Below, in pieces: positions 1-22,700 of a stretch of 64,000 bases of DNA. Under the pieces are notes generated by a model. It worked only from the letters and a program-made list of their open reading frames with translations, searched no databases and had not been told where the DNA came from. The stretch comes from Atherinomorus stipes (lineage: Eukaryota > Chordata > Actinopteri > Atheriniformes > Atherinidae). Each line of letters starts with the position of its first letter. Position 1 is the first letter of the stretch. Position numbers and translations under genes: made by a program. The stretch is taken from positions 117,001-181,000 of the forward strand of contig JALJCO010008638.1 in assembly GCA_023101725.1 (NCBI GenBank), given 5' to 3'.

Positions 1-1489
1 TATTTTGTTTTTGATGGTGAAATTTGAAGACTTAAAGGTTTGTTTGAATTTATTATTTCCCCTCTAACATTCTTTAAAGTGTTGAGTTACATTTAATAAT
101 TAATACTAGTAAAAGTTCAGTTTACTATGGACGTGTTTATCTTAGTTATTATCTTAATTTAGATTTTTTTTGACAGTTGGGAGATGATTGTGATTTTAAA
201 ATGTCAATCATGAACATTTAGATCACAATATTTAACATTTTTTTATTGAAGTCAGACTTCAGTCGTCTCAGAAAATTTTCATTTCTGATTTTTGTTTATT
301 TCAATAAAATCTAGCGAGGAAATATTGACTTGAATTTTTTTTTAATTTATTGAATGTCATAATTCTTACGTAAATCCAAACTTACTCTTAGTTTCAGATA
401 TTTTTGTTTAGTTTTCTTTGAATTACTGGTTGTACTTCTTTCTGTTGATTCTGTGTTAGATAATAAAATCTCATGAATACTGTATTATTAATGAGGCCAT
501 TTTAAATGTCCTAATTTTGACCTAAAAGCTGCCATTTTGAGTTTTTGAATGAAACTTTTTGCAAATTACTTTATACTTACTTTCTGGTTGTGAAAGTTTT
601 TTTCCCCCAGTTATCGCATAAATATTGCTTGGATAGTTTTTTGTTTCTTTTTCATAGTGTTTGTGTTTATTTTTGCTTGCAGAGTTTCCAAAACTGAGTG
701 AAAGTAAAAAAAAATGACAATTCAATCGTAACATTTTTCAAAGTGATAATATTGATTTTGAAAAAACAACTTTGTAATACTTATATAGATTAAGGGTTTG
801 AAATGGCAAAAGTTTTATTTTTAAATTTTGTTTTTGTTTTTTTGTCATCTTTTCAATAATTCTTTTTCTTGGCATTGATGGGCTTCCGTAATAAAAACAG
901 ATTTTTTTGACCGGGATCATTCAGCTTGTGTGAAAACACGAATTTACCAGTTTACAACTGAATTTTGTATAAACGATCCATGAACTGATTATGCAACGCT
1001 CGATGCGCTCAGTACTGTGAAGGAGCAGCCAAACAGTTGAAACAATCAGAGAGGCGATAAAAACCGACTGATGTGAAAACAAATCCACTTTTAACGATCA
1101 ACCGTCGCCTCTGTTCTGTAACACTGCATTTTGTTTTTTCCCGCTGTTCATCTCATTTACAGAAAATATGTTCCCTATTTAAGTTTTTGACTTTGTGTTC
1201 CTTGTGATTCAATTTATTTGCCTTCTGTTTCTATTTTGGCTTTAAATTCCCTGTTTTTTCCTGAGACGTTGCCTTTGGAAAACCTCCGGTGGAAGTGCCT
1301 GAATGTGTTGCTTTCCATTTAAAATAAAGTCTTACAGGCATAGTTTGAATAAAGCTAGTTTAAAGTGGAGTCTGATATTATTAAAACATATCTCTTTTTT
1401 TTTAATGTCATTAAATCATATGAAGTTATGGAAACCATGTTGAACCATAAACCAGAAATAAATTTAAACACTCAGATATGTTAAGAACT
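1..1489. other. AT-rich non-coding sequence
   Basis: No conserved coding frame is seen on either strand; all open frames are short and AT-driven. An AATAAA stands at about 1323 on the plus strand, so this could be the tail of a 3' UTR of a gene left of the window, but nothing identifies that gene. Confidence 0.4.
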
Positions 1490-1805
1490 TACGGAAGAGG
1501 ATTGGGGCCACTGAAGAAAAAAATTATATTTTGGGATTTTGAGACTTTTTTTCCAGAACAATTAAATAAAAATTACTTGGAAGAATTTTTTTTTATTCCA
1601 ATTTCTGAAAACGTCGGAATTCTTTTTCAGAAATTGACCCAAAAAAAGTTTTTTTTTTTCTCAGTTTTCTGGAAGAATTATGACTTTTTCCGAAATTGAA
1701 AAAAAAAATCTCTGGAAATAAATTTTTGGTTTTCAGATGTGGAAAAAGTCAGAATTCTGACTTTTTTTTCTCAGAATTTTATTTTATTTTTAATCCTCTT
1801 CTGTA
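1490..1805. mobile_element. TACGGAAGAGG-ended MITE, copy 1
   Basis: It begins TACGGAAGAGGATTGGGGCC and ends CCTCTTCTGTA. The interior is made of imperfect repeats of AAGTCAGAATTCTGACTT. No protein is encoded. No clear target duplication. Confidence 0.7.
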
Positions 1806-2812
1806 ATAAATGAGACTGTAGCAAATAATGGTAAAGGAAAGGTAACACCAAATGTATTTAATGTAAAATAAAACGAAGCTAAAAGTTGTGTAATATCAGA
1901 TAGAGCTGCTCATTCAGATGTTTAGTTGCATGATTTGACCGAAAAATAAGTGAAATAGGACTGTGCTCATCAAATTATTCACATAATGATCATTGAATTG
2001 CTAAACTTCAGAGTGTTGGGGTCAAGTATTTCCATGTGAACCCCAAATTTATCATCCAAGCCCCGTATTATTTTGGATGTTAAGCTGGAAGCTCAGTAAG
2101 TGCTGTTAGCCTACGGTTAGCCTTAAGCTAATCTATGACTCAGCAGTTTCAGTATTTAGGCTAAAGCTGTATGAGAAAAGTAATTTTGACGCACAATCCT
2201 GTCGGGGACTCTCAGATTTCCTGCTTATCCGTAAGTTTGGACTTTTTGTTGAATTTTTAGTTTAAACTGGAGTTTTTTTTAATTGCAGTGCTTCCTTTCT
2301 GTTGTTTAGCTTAGCTTCGCTAACTGAAGAACGGCTATCTAGTGTAACCTGAAAACATTCGATCGAACTAATCTAATGTTGGCTCTTTATTAGTTATGCA
2401 TTTGTGTAATAACTATAATGTATTACCTAATGTGAGCTTTTAATGAACATATTTAGCCTAGCTTAGCCCAAGGAGGAAATTTAGTTTTCAATTTCGGATT
2501 TCCAAAGCAAAGACTTGCGCATGTCTCTTTCTCTCTCTCTAAACAACTAATAATAACCTCACAACTCACAGGTTCACTTTTTACTTTTACTCCTACTTGC
2601 TTTGGATTTTGTTTTGGTTTTTTTCTTTCTTTGCAAGCTAAAAGTTTTGCGTTAAACCAGGCCAAACCGAGCCGTTAACTGTGGGAGAGTCTCTGACTAC
2701 GTAGCTGTTTTAGCTTCTGCTGCTTTCTCTTAATAACTGAAACTACGTCTCCGCTTTCTACGCGAGACCGGAATTTTATACAGAAATAGCACTAAATTTA
2801 GGTTTAGCTTTA

Positions 2813-2976
2813 TACGGAAGAGGATCAGGACCACTGAAGAAAAAATCTGAGAAAAAAAGGCAAAGTCCGACTTTTTTCAGGGGGGTGTCAGGAATTTTTA
2901 ATTTTTCATTTCTGAAAAAGTCAGAATTCTGAATTTTTTGCAGAACATTTGGGGGGGAAAAATATTTTTATTATGG

Positions 2977-3009
<33 letters not shown>

Positions 3010-3070
3010 AATCAAATTTTTTTTTTGGGGGGGGGGGGGAGATTAATAATTATATTATTTTATGAGGGTT

Positions 3071-3104
<34 letters not shown>

Positions 3105-3224
3105 TAATTGTAAATTATTTATTTAAATTTTTTTTATTTTTTCTCATTTTTGAAAAAGTCAGAATTCAGACTTATTTCTCAGAATTTTATTTTTTTACGT
3201 CAGTGGCCCTAATCCTCTTCCGTA
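2813..3224. mobile_element. TACGGAAGAGG-ended MITE, copy 2, 6-bp TSD
   Basis: It begins TACGGAAGAGGATCAGGACC and ends with the exact complement CCTCTTCCGTA. GCTTTA flanks both sides (2807-2812, 3225-3230). The interior holds poly-T/G tracts and the AGTCAGAATTCTGA repeats. Confidence 0.8.
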
Positions 3225-3230
3225 GCTTTA

Positions 3231-4200
3231 CGACGCCAGGTGCTGCTCTCGGAAGCGTAAAATCGCTTCATAAGTTAATAAATCAGAAGAAAAGATTGAC
3301 TTTAAGGGATGAGAATCTAAGAAGCTGGAAATGAGTCAAAGGTCCTTTAAATCATGGTTGTTGGTAAGAAAATGGCCCAAGTGGTGTTTAGCTGTATGTA
3401 AAACTGTTTTTGTTTGTTATAAAGAAAGGTTGTTTTCATGTCTCCACTGTTGCAAAGCTAATCTAATTTTCCACAATGGACACTCAAGCATGCAACATAT
3501 GTTTCTTTGTCAATAAAGATGAATCCCCCACCCAAATTATCGCACTGAACCTCTTTTACATTATCTGTAAAAACTATATGGAAGACCATTGCTGCCAATG
3601 GGTTCGCTTCGTGTTCCGACTTCCGGTTTTCTTGGTCCGGGTGCCCCGGATAAGGTAGATGAAATTTAGGTTAGGAAGGTGGGGGGTAAGGGGGAGGGGA
3701 AAAAAAAAGATGTTTTGAGCGGGGAGGTGCGGCTAGCTGCGGTTAACGTTAATTGTGGGCGTCCCCGGGGAAACTGGGGGCGAAAGGGCGCTCGATGCTT
3801 TGTGTCGCGGGGGATGGCTATGCTACTGCTGGCGGTCTCTGATGTTGGGCGGAGCGAGGTGGGAGGGGCGGTGGGGGCGAACTTTTCCGGGTGGGAGACT
3901 ATACAGTGTGTTGGTTGCTTGCTGGTCTACTTGGGGAATATCTGGGTCCCTTTTGGCCTCGTTGTTCTGGGGGGGGAGAGATTGATGTTGTGTGTTTGAT
4001 GTGAGTAAAGAGGGTTGCTGTGCTGTGAGTGCGGGTGTGCAGGGGAAAAGGTTTTATAAGTTGGCCGGAAATGATGGCGGGTCTCGTGAATGAAATGTGT
4101 GGGATTTAAACAGTTAAAGGAGGAACGGCTGGTTAACATGGGGAGGGGGTAATCCGGGCCCGGGGATAACCCCATAATGAGAAGAGAAAATTCAGTTTAT
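3231..4200. other. Unassigned sequence, GC-rich from 3600 to 4170
   Basis: No gene is recognised. The first half has an AATAAA near 3510. The second half is G-rich with CpGs and runs of GGGGG and may be a decayed repeat or retroelement leader, but no diagnostic motif was found. Confidence 0.3.
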
Positions 4201-4539
4201 CTTGGTTTTATTTGGATCTTTCTGTAGCAACAGAGCGTCCAGAACAATGACGCACAAAGAAAAGTTTTACAGATTAATTATTTCAGCATTTTGGTAAAAT
4301 GCTTACTCATTGTTTTACAAAAATGAACGTCACAGAATAAGCGGAGCTTAATTCTTTTCAGGTTATCTGAACCCAACACACTTTTACAGAAATATAATCT
4401 GTTGGTGTTGACAAAGTTCAGTTTTTACGGAAATATAATTTCTGTGAAATAAAGATACTTCTCCAAAAAAATGCAGCCCAATATCAGCATTTTATCTATG
4501 AAGTAAAGTGTCATCAAATTTTCAGATTTCGTGAAACTT

Positions 4540-4900
4540 TTTAAATCTGGAAGTTTGCTTAAAAAAAACTGTTAGTCTGTCCGTCTGTCAGCAACTTTAC
4601 GGAAAAAGTTCTGAATGGATTGACCTGAAATCTTCACCATCCGTGTGTCTCAGTCCAAGGATGAACCCATTAAATTTTGGTGGTGATCCGGATCAGCTTC
4701 TGGATCCAGGAAGGTTTTGAACGATCCTTCGTCACTGTGGCCACATTTTGGAATTTTTGCATGTAACTTCGTACAAAAGTGTTTGGTAAAAAAAGAAAAA
4801 AATTACAAGAAAGGATCTCCGTGAGTTCTAGAATGTTTCTAAAATTGATCCGGATCCAGAGAAAATTCGGTCTATGATCCGACACGAGAAAGTAAGGGAT
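4540..4900. repeat. Probable dispersed repeat of unknown class
   Basis: The sequence with GTCTGTCCGTCTGTCAGCAA, GGTGGTGATCCGGATCAG and TGATCCGGATCCAGAG resembles a repeat often seen in vertebrate genomes. No ends were defined; this is recognition only. Confidence 0.4.
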
Positions 4901-5456
4901 TTGGAACTTTCAATGCTGAAAGAAAATGAAGATACAGACGTGCAGCGAACACCAGACTGTAGCCACGATTTTTGGAAGTAACTATTGAAGTATTAGTGAT
5001 ACAAGCATGATTGCAGATGCTGCTGGTAGGCTCGGACCAACGCTCGGATGAGATCCGACTAATCGCACTGTCCTCAAAGACGGGTCGGGGTCTGGAACAA
5101 TCCCGACATGCAACGCAATAAATAGAGACGACGGCGACAGCAACATGCTATCACCAATAAACCGCGCTGCCTTGGTGCTTTGCGCTCTTCTTTGTGAAGA
5201 CTTCACCAAACAGAAAAGGTAACGAGGAATCGTCTGAGCAGACGTGGGCTGTACGGTCTGTCGGTTCTACGACAACTCCGTCCAATGACACGTTGGGCCG
5301 CCATGCTGCCGCTGGTTTACTTACGTTTTTATTTCACGCATGTGAAATGTGAAAATCTCCGAGGGAGGAGTTCTCAGTCTGGTCGTGGCTCCGCTTCAAT
5401 GTGAGGTTCACTCACGAGCCACGACCGGAACATCACAGGTTCGATTTTCTTCCGAC
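4901..5456. other. Unassigned spacer before the hAT-like element
   Basis: No conserved frame. The last 8 bases (5449-5456, CTTCCGAC) are the left target duplication of the following element. Confidence 0.4.
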
Positions 5457-6195
5457 TAGGGCTGGACGATAATTCAATATCAATATATTTGTGATAGAGG
5501 TTTTTTCAATAGAAAAAAAGAGGGTAATAAAGTTAATATAGAAACAGTTTTGCTGTAGCCTATAGGTGCACGATGCTACAGTCCTCTTTCAAACAATAAG
5601 AAAGGCTGAACTGGAATTCAGTGTTCGTGATTTTATTATAAGTGGGTATTAGAAAGCTTAAAGAGGAAGTTTGGTTTTAATCTGACCTATTTTCTAGCAT
5701 GAAATAATTATTTACTCACCAGACAGTTTGGGTGCAACTTGAATTGTGGAGATATTTAGATTAATCAGATCAGCGTATGTCCAATATAAGGAAAAATAGC
5801 ACAAAAAGCCTTTCGAGTTTGAGGGTCTGACTAATGTTTTGTAACAAAACATGGTTGAAATGAAGGAGTTTGTGGCAGATAATGCCTTATATAGAGGCTG
5901 CACAAGGTTGCCCCATCATTTCCAGTATATCGGACATACGCTGATCTGGAGTGGATCTAAATATCTCCTGAAGGAACTCAAGATACACCAAAACTTTCTG
6001 GGTGAGGAAATGACCGTATTTAATGCTAGAAAATGGGTCCAGGTTGAAAAAAACTGAACTTTCCCTTCAAATGGCCAGGGCCGCCCCTAAAATGGCTTTT
6101 AATTTGATAATGGCTTTTTTAAAAATAAATATCGATATCGATTGATACAGATTTTTGTTTATCGATAATCTTTTTTTCTATATCGTCCAGCCCTA
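5457..6195. mobile_element. hAT-like non-autonomous element with 8-bp TSD
   Basis: Inverted ends TAGGGCTGGACGATAA and TATCGTCCAGCCCTA. Flanks CTTCCGAC (5449-5456) and CTTCCGAG (6196-6203) match at 7 of 8. No transposase is encoded. A foldback element (5658-6069) is nested inside it. Confidence 0.8.
5658..6069. mobile_element. TTAA foldback element nested in the hAT-like element
   Basis: It starts TTAAAGAGGAAGTT and ends AACTTTCCCTTCAA. Its two arms are imperfect inverted repeats of each other (about 5700-5790 against 5905-6050) around a centre ACTAATGTTTTGTAACAAAA (5831-5850). The same arm recurs at 39058-39270. Confidence 0.7.
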
Positions 6196-6359
6196 CTTCC
6201 GAGCCACGATTTCTGATCGGGAGCTCGTCGTGAGGAGCCGATCGCCTCTCGTGACCCCCTCGTATACTGCACGACGCACGATTTGGCCAAGAGTCGGCCC
6301 GATCCCCAAAACTGTTGCATGACTGGAAAATCGAGTCGCACCTAGCTGCAGCCGGAACC

Positions 6360-6800
6360 ACTGCAAACCACGCCCCCTTACAAACCACGCCCCTTTACAA
6401 ACCACGCCCGCCGCTGGAGTGACTGGAACCTAACGACAACCCGCCCACTTTAGTACAAACCACGCCCCTTTACAAACCACGCCCACCGCTGGAGTGAGTG
6501 GAACCCAACCCCTCCCCTAACTCTAACGACCACCGCCCCTTTCGCTGCACCACGCTTCAGGTGGGGGGGATCTCGACCGTTGTCCCCGCCGACCGCTTCC
6601 CCGCCCCCGTGAGTGGGGCCTCCTCCCTCGACACCCCTTGTACAACCACGCCCATTTTCACTGCAAACCACGCCCCTTTACAAACCACGCCCACCGCTGG
6701 AGTGAGTGGAACCTAACCCCTCCCCTAACGACAACCCGCCCACTTTAGTACAAACCACGCCCATTTTCACAGCAAACCACGCCCGTTTTTATGACGCGCC
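6360..6800. repeat. Degenerate tandem block with ACAAACCACGCCC
   Basis: Segments containing TTTACAAACCACGCCC and CCGCTGGAGTGAGTGGAACC recur about four times at irregular spacing. The complement GGGCGTGG is a GC-box-like string. Confidence 0.65.
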
Positions 6801-6863
6801 TCTGGGTGTGTGGCTGCAGTTGGGAAAATCGGCCCAAAAACAAAAAAATCGCACCATCCTCTC

Positions 6864-7196
6864 TACGGACGAGGATTATGGCCACTGAAGAAAAAAATAC
6901 GTTTTTTTTCTCAGAATTCTTTTTTTCAGGACATTTTTAAAAAACTGTTTTCAGGATTTTTTTTTTTTCCCAATTTCCGAAAAAGTAAAAATTCTGACTT
7001 TTTTCCAGAACATTAAAAAATATATATTCTTGAATTCTTTTTTTTTTTTTTACCAAATTCTGAAAGAGTCAGAATTATTTTTTTCTCCAGAACATTAAAA
7101 AGTCTTTATTTTGGAATTTTTGTTTTCCCCAATTTCTGAAAACGTCAGAATTATATATAGTATGTTTTCCTTTGTTGGCCCTAATCCTCTTCCGTA
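6864..7196. mobile_element. TACGGAAGAGG-ended MITE, copy 3
   Basis: It begins TACGGACGAGGATTATGGCC and ends CCTAATCCTCTTCCGTA, with the same palindromic AGTCAGAATTC interior. The flanks share only a few bases. Confidence 0.75.
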
Positions 7197-7384
7197 CCTC
7201 GTGGTCCACATGTGTAAAAATAAAGTTTTTTTGTGGCCCTCTGGGTGGCGCTTGAGGCCCGAGCTTGGGCCGTGGCCCCCTGGTTAAGAATCACTGGGCT
7301 CACTAGAAGGGGCCCGGTTTCGGTCCCCATCCTGTTCAGAAGGGATCCCACCTTTTATTAACATAACGAAAAATAAAGACAAAC

Positions 7385-7745
7385 TCATGTTGACGTGAAG
7401 CTTTATTCATAATTTTCCCGTTTCAACGGGAAACAAAAGTTCATCTGAATTTTCAAAGTGGATTGTTGCATATTTATAAGTTACAAGCAGCTGACGGTGA
7501 AATTCTTCCTCTTTCAGCGCCGATTGAACTTAATCTGCACGAGCTGACGGAAAATTCAGACACAAATCGACCTTGTGCAGGTCAGAAAGCACGTTTTCAG
7601 CCTCGTGTTAAACAGAAATTCATCCTTCAAACACAAACGAAAAAGCCCCAGACTGAAGCTGCGTCCTCCGCTCGTCCGTCCCGCCTCCGTGTCTCGCCGT
7701 CCTCGTCTCCGTGTGACCTGTCTCTGACTGTGGAGCTGCTCGTCC
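7385..7745 (-). other. rtcb: rtcb 3' UTR with AATAAA at 7402-7407
   Basis: Minus-strand sequence after the stop runs about 340 bases to a canonical AATAAA (TTTATT on the plus strand at 7402-7407). Cleavage would fall near 7385. The exact end is inferred. Confidence 0.7.
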
Positions 7746-17736
<9,991 letters not shown>

Positions 17737-18785
17737 GGTTCCGATCCAATCCAGTCGCAGGTGACCGATTTAAGACTTTATAGCTGTGGTGAAGCGGCTG
17801 TTTGAGCCACGCAGCAGAAACTCAGAGCGCTACGGAAGCCCGGGGGCCGCGAAGGCGCGTTTCAGCTCGGAATGACGCAAGGAAAATTTTTAAACTTTTA
17901 CATTTAGAATATTTAGACAAAATAAAAAAGATATATGATGTGAAACATTTGTTTGTTTGCGTGTTTATCACCTTGATGTCTCTGAGCATCAACAAGGCAT
18001 TATACTTTATCGCTTGCCGTACTTGTAGTTGTTTTTTATTTGTCAAGTTAACAGAATAACGGAAATTTAGTGAATAGTTTTCAAAATAAAAGCATAAATG
18101 CTGTTTTTCGTAAAGAAATTCCGAATTATGATTGTTTATTTTGAAAACCTATAACGGAAGTTATGTCGCGCTTCTGATATTTACGGTTGCAGGTTTGTGT
18201 TTACAGAAAAACGACATGAAATGCGCAAGAAATCTTCACCTTAGTTCGTCATGTGAGTGATTTTATATCCGACTTTAAAGCGTTTGGGTTGTCAGTGTTT
18301 AAAGTAGTAGTTTTAAAAGGTAACCAAGTAGCTTAGTTAGCATCAACTAGCAGTGTCCACTATTACGCAGCAACTTTGATGCTAACGTCCCGAAAAGAAA
18401 GCGAAATTTCCTGCACTTCTACAGCTTTTTCTGTTATTTCCTCCATGTAGCTGATGTATCGACTGGGTTTTGTTTGGTATAAATGCTGTTTAGAAATATT
18501 ATTTAACTTTAATTAGGGTAAATTTGAATATGGAGTTAATTTAATGAAAGTCTTCGATATTTTTTTTATATTAAGTGTTATTTTAAGCTGACAGGAAGGT
18601 AATTTTGATGGGAGAGCGAGACGTTAATGACTCATCAAAAATTTAATTTTAATATCCATGGTCAAACTTTGTAATTAAATCAGACTTATAAAATGTAAAC
18701 CCTGAAAACTAAAAGTATTTGGTCTAAGTTGTGGGATCTTTCCACCAAACCTCTTTTTATACTCCTTTATGGTGTCAAAATGATA
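17737..18785. promoter_or_regulatory. Divergent rtcb/fbxo7 upstream region
   Basis: The two start codons face away from each other across 1.9 kb. The part next to rtcb is moderately GC/CpG-rich (17780-17875). An ETS-like CGGAAGT lies at about 18153, and a possible untranslated fbxo7 exon near 18190-18252 ends at a GTGAGTG donor that could join the acceptor at 19625. Transcription starts cannot be fixed from sequence. Confidence 0.4.
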
Positions 18786-19313
18786 AATATAAATATAATT
18801 CATACCCTCCAGTTAAAGAAAATACGAAATTCTTAATTGTAATTCAAATAACAAGAAACTAAAGAAACTAATAATTAATTTTAAAAAAATTCAAAATGAT
18901 AATTTATTTAAATAGATTATTGTTTTTGAATTGTTGTGGAAATAATAATTAAGAAAAATCAAACAAACAAAATTATCCCAGACAAATTAAAGCATCTTTC
19001 CCATGAACATGGACCAACATACCTGTCAACAGGTGCAGACGTCTGATTGGTCGTTACAGAAAACACCTCATTGCTGCGATTGAATTAAAGTGTTGCTCAA
19101 AAACATTTTAGCTTCGGAGCCCCATCATGCTTGTTTACTTGTTTTATTTTTTGTGTGTTTGTTTCTAATATTTTTGTTGACCCACAGGTCAGAAACAATG
19201 TCATGATTTTTTTTATTTTTTTTCTCTATTATTACTTTTTCATCTTATTTCACTGAAAGCTGATTTTTTTTTTCCTTCTTTAATTTGAGGGTGTGAATAA
19301 TTTTAAGGACGAC
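18786..19313 (-). mobile_element. 0.5-kb TIR element, copy 1 (inverted relative to copy 2)
   Basis: Ends resemble CATACCCTCCAGTTAAAG and its complement, finishing GGACGAC. The interior TGGACCAACATACCTGTCAA and CAGACGTCTGATTGGTC is the reverse complement of 20571-21084. No transposase. Confidence 0.7.
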
Positions 19314-19626
19314 CGTTTACATAAACAAAGACGATGTCCAGCTGATGCAGATAATGAATTGTGGGTCATTTCAGGGCCATTGTGGTGGAAAAATCTGCAG
19401 CATCATGTTTCATTCAGACAGAATGCTGACTCACATCTGTTATACTGATTTTCAAACAGCTGTTATTGCTGTTCAGGAGAATTTGGTGAAAACTGAATGG
19501 AGTTTGGTGGAAAAGTGGTGAAGCCGGAACGTCTCTCAGCATCATCACTTCCTGAATGTGTGTCTGTGTGTGTGAGATAAGAGGTCATGTGATGATGATG
19601 AGGAGGGGGGTGTTTTGGCTCTCAGC

Positions 19627-19748
19627 ATGAAGCTGCGAGTTCGGATCAACCGGCAGACCAGCAAGGTGGAGTTGGTGTCGGAGGAACCCAGCCTGACGGA
19701 GCTGAAAGACCTCATCAAGCAGACGCTTCTGTCCTCTCATGGACTCAG
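19627..19748 (+). CDS. fbxo7: fbxo7 coding exon 1 (residues 1-40)
   Basis: It starts [20 protein letters not shown] and ends HGL plus AG before gtcag, phase 2. The ATG follows tggctctcagc, a possible 3' splice site. Confidence 0.9.
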
Positions 19749-22700
19749 GTCAGTGCGATCATGACTGCGTGTCCCAGCTTGGACATTCTGAGGTGAAGCT
19801 TCGTCCTCTTCTCCGTCCTCTCAGTTCCAGCACAGAGTTCAGTTTGTCCCTGAACGGGTCGGAGCTGCTGTCGGACTCGGATCAGACTCTGGCATCCTGT
19901 GGCATCGTCTCTGGGGATCTGATCTGTGTGCTGCTGCCCCAACCTCCGACCGCCACCGCACCCTCAGACCCGAGCCCCAGTTCCACCAGCACAACCAGTA
20001 ACGGTCAGCAGACCGCCAGCCGGACCGCCAGCCGGACCGCCAGCCGGACCGCTGGTCAGGTGAGTTCAAGGACAGGTGGAATTTACATCCACATGTCTGT
20101 AAAAGGCTCTGATGTCACGCAGCTGACTTCAGCACCCTCTGCAGGGTCACGAGCAGTCCTGTTCCCGTACCACAGGGGGATGTTCCCAGTCAGACCAGTC
20201 AGACTCCAGCGTAGAACATCCTCTGTCTCTCACCCCTTTCCAGTCAAACCACTGTCCAGTAAAGACCTCAGAGGCCAAAAAGACTGAAAACAAATCAGAT
20301 ATTTTTATAATAATTTCATACATTAACCACCTGGTCACACAATCTCCTGGAAAAAACGAGGTCACATAACTGAAGACAAAATTTAGGGGTGAAAAATATC
20401 AAACTTCCCAAAAATCCAAATGGATTTCATGTGACTGTTTCTCAGCTGAACACCACCATTGATCAGAGTTTGAACGGTGAAGACAGAGAAAAGTTTGGTT
20501 TGTTTGTCTAAAATATTTTTTTATTGGAACTGTGATGCACAAATGTAGTTTTATCATATACTTGCATGCAGTCGTCCCTCAAAATTAAAACCCTCTAATT
20601 AAAGATGGAAAAAAATCTGTCAGTGAAATGAGATGAAATTGACAAAAGTAACAAATAAAAATTCTATGAAAATCACGACACTGATTTTGAATTGTGGTTT
20701 GATATTAAAAACAAACACACAAAAAAACACACATGTAAACAAGCATGATGGGGTTCTGAAGCTAAAATGTTGCTGAGCAACACTTTTGATTCAATCACTG
20801 CAATCAGGTGTTTCTGTAACGTCCAATCAGACGTCTGCACCTGCTGACAGGTATGTTGGTCCATGTTCATGGGAAAGATGCTCTGATGTGTCTGGGATAA
20901 TTTTGTTTATTGTTTTTTTTTTTTTATTATTATTTCCAACTACAATTTAAAAGCAATATTTTATTTCACTAAATTGTAATTTTGTAAATTTTTATTTATT
21001 AATAGTTTAATTTCTTATCATTTGAATTATTTTGAATTTAGACTTTTCTTTAATTTGGAGGGTATGAATAATTTTGAGGACGACTCTTAGGTAATGATGG
21101 ACAATATAGTCAGCCGATGTTGGCTGTAAAACTAATATCAATATCAGATGATATTTTCTAAATTTCATTTGTTTATTTGATAGAGACAGAGGAAAAAAAA
21201 AACAGAAAAATTTAATATACGCCAGATTTAGCCAAAAGGCGTTTTTCCATCTGTTGTCTCTGGTCATACGGCATCATGAAATGAGGAACTACAGAAATAT
21301 CAAATAGTAAATAAAAGTTATAATTTATATAATTAATTAATATATAACAGATGCAGTTTGTGGCAAAGCCGAGGAATGCTATGTTTTGTCTGTTTTTACT
21401 TTTTTTAGAAAAAAATCTGCGGGTTATGGGGATGACATTAGGCCACGCCCACCATGCGACATTATGCGTCAGCAGCAACTTCTGAATCTGCAGCAGAAGT
21501 ATTTTCCTAATTTTGCACAAGGAATGAATGTTGCATCATTTTCAGCTTTAATATCGGTATCGGCTAGGGCTGGGAAAAAAATCGATACACTGAAATATCG
21601 GGATATTTTCATATGCAGATTTCTAATAGAGATTCAAAAATGCAGTATTGATCTATTTTACCAACGAAATCTCACGAGATTTCACCGTTATCCAATGAAA
21701 TCTCACGAGATTTCATGAAACCCGCAAGATGTCTTGACTGAACAATGAAATCTCGCGAGATTTCATTGGTAAAATAGATCGATACCACATTTTTACATAT
21801 CGATATGATATCGGCATAGAAAAATATCGCGATATTTCAGTGTATCGATTTTTTTTCCCAAGCCCTAGTATCGGCCATGAGAAGCAGAAAATTATCGGTT
21901 GCATCGGTTGAAATTTTTCAATTTTTGCATCACTACAGGGAAAATAAAGGCAATTAGTTTGGGAACTAATAAAGGTTGAAACTTATAAACTTGTTCAGAT
22001 TTGTTTGGTTTTCCATTCTAAAACTTTCCTGGGAATGATTTTTGTTAATCTGAAACATGATGAAATAAATCTGATAAAAGTCTGTCAGAGAAAATACACA
22101 TAAAATTCATTTGTATGGGGAATAAAATACAGATTGATAAACCCATTCAAATTATTAGTATTATTATTATTATTAATTCAATTTATTGTTTTAGATGGCA
22201 CCAAATTCACAACAAAACCATCTGAAGACACTTTAGACATAAATCCAGTTAAAACAAGTCCATCAGACATGTTTTACGTTGAGATTTTGTGAATAAACTG
22301 TTGAGTTTTATGTCCCCCCCATCCTGGAGATCAGCTCTGATGTCTCAGTTTTCACCAAACAGCAGCGAAGTGAAACCACTTCATCAGCGAGTCCTTAGAT
22401 TTCACACAGACGCTGACGTTTAAGGATTTTGGGGCAGTTTGGAGTCTGAGCTGAAGCTTAGTGGTCCGTCTAACAGAGTTAAAGAGGAGATGAAGCTCGA
22501 GTGCATCCAGGTGTCACATTTGATCGTTTTCTGCAGAAAATAAGAGGATTTTTCCAAACTTTGCTTCTTCAAACTGATTTTATTATTTCAGATATATTTT
22601 AGGAGCAGGAAAACTATCGGTGAGTTTGGTGAATATGTTCTTACAGATCCTGGATCAGCCGATGAGCAGCGGTCCCACAGCGCCGACCGAGCCCCCGCAG

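Noticed and set aside
3679..3999. GC-rich open frame of 106 codons
   Set aside because: No recognisable domain and overlapping frames are also open; composition explains it.
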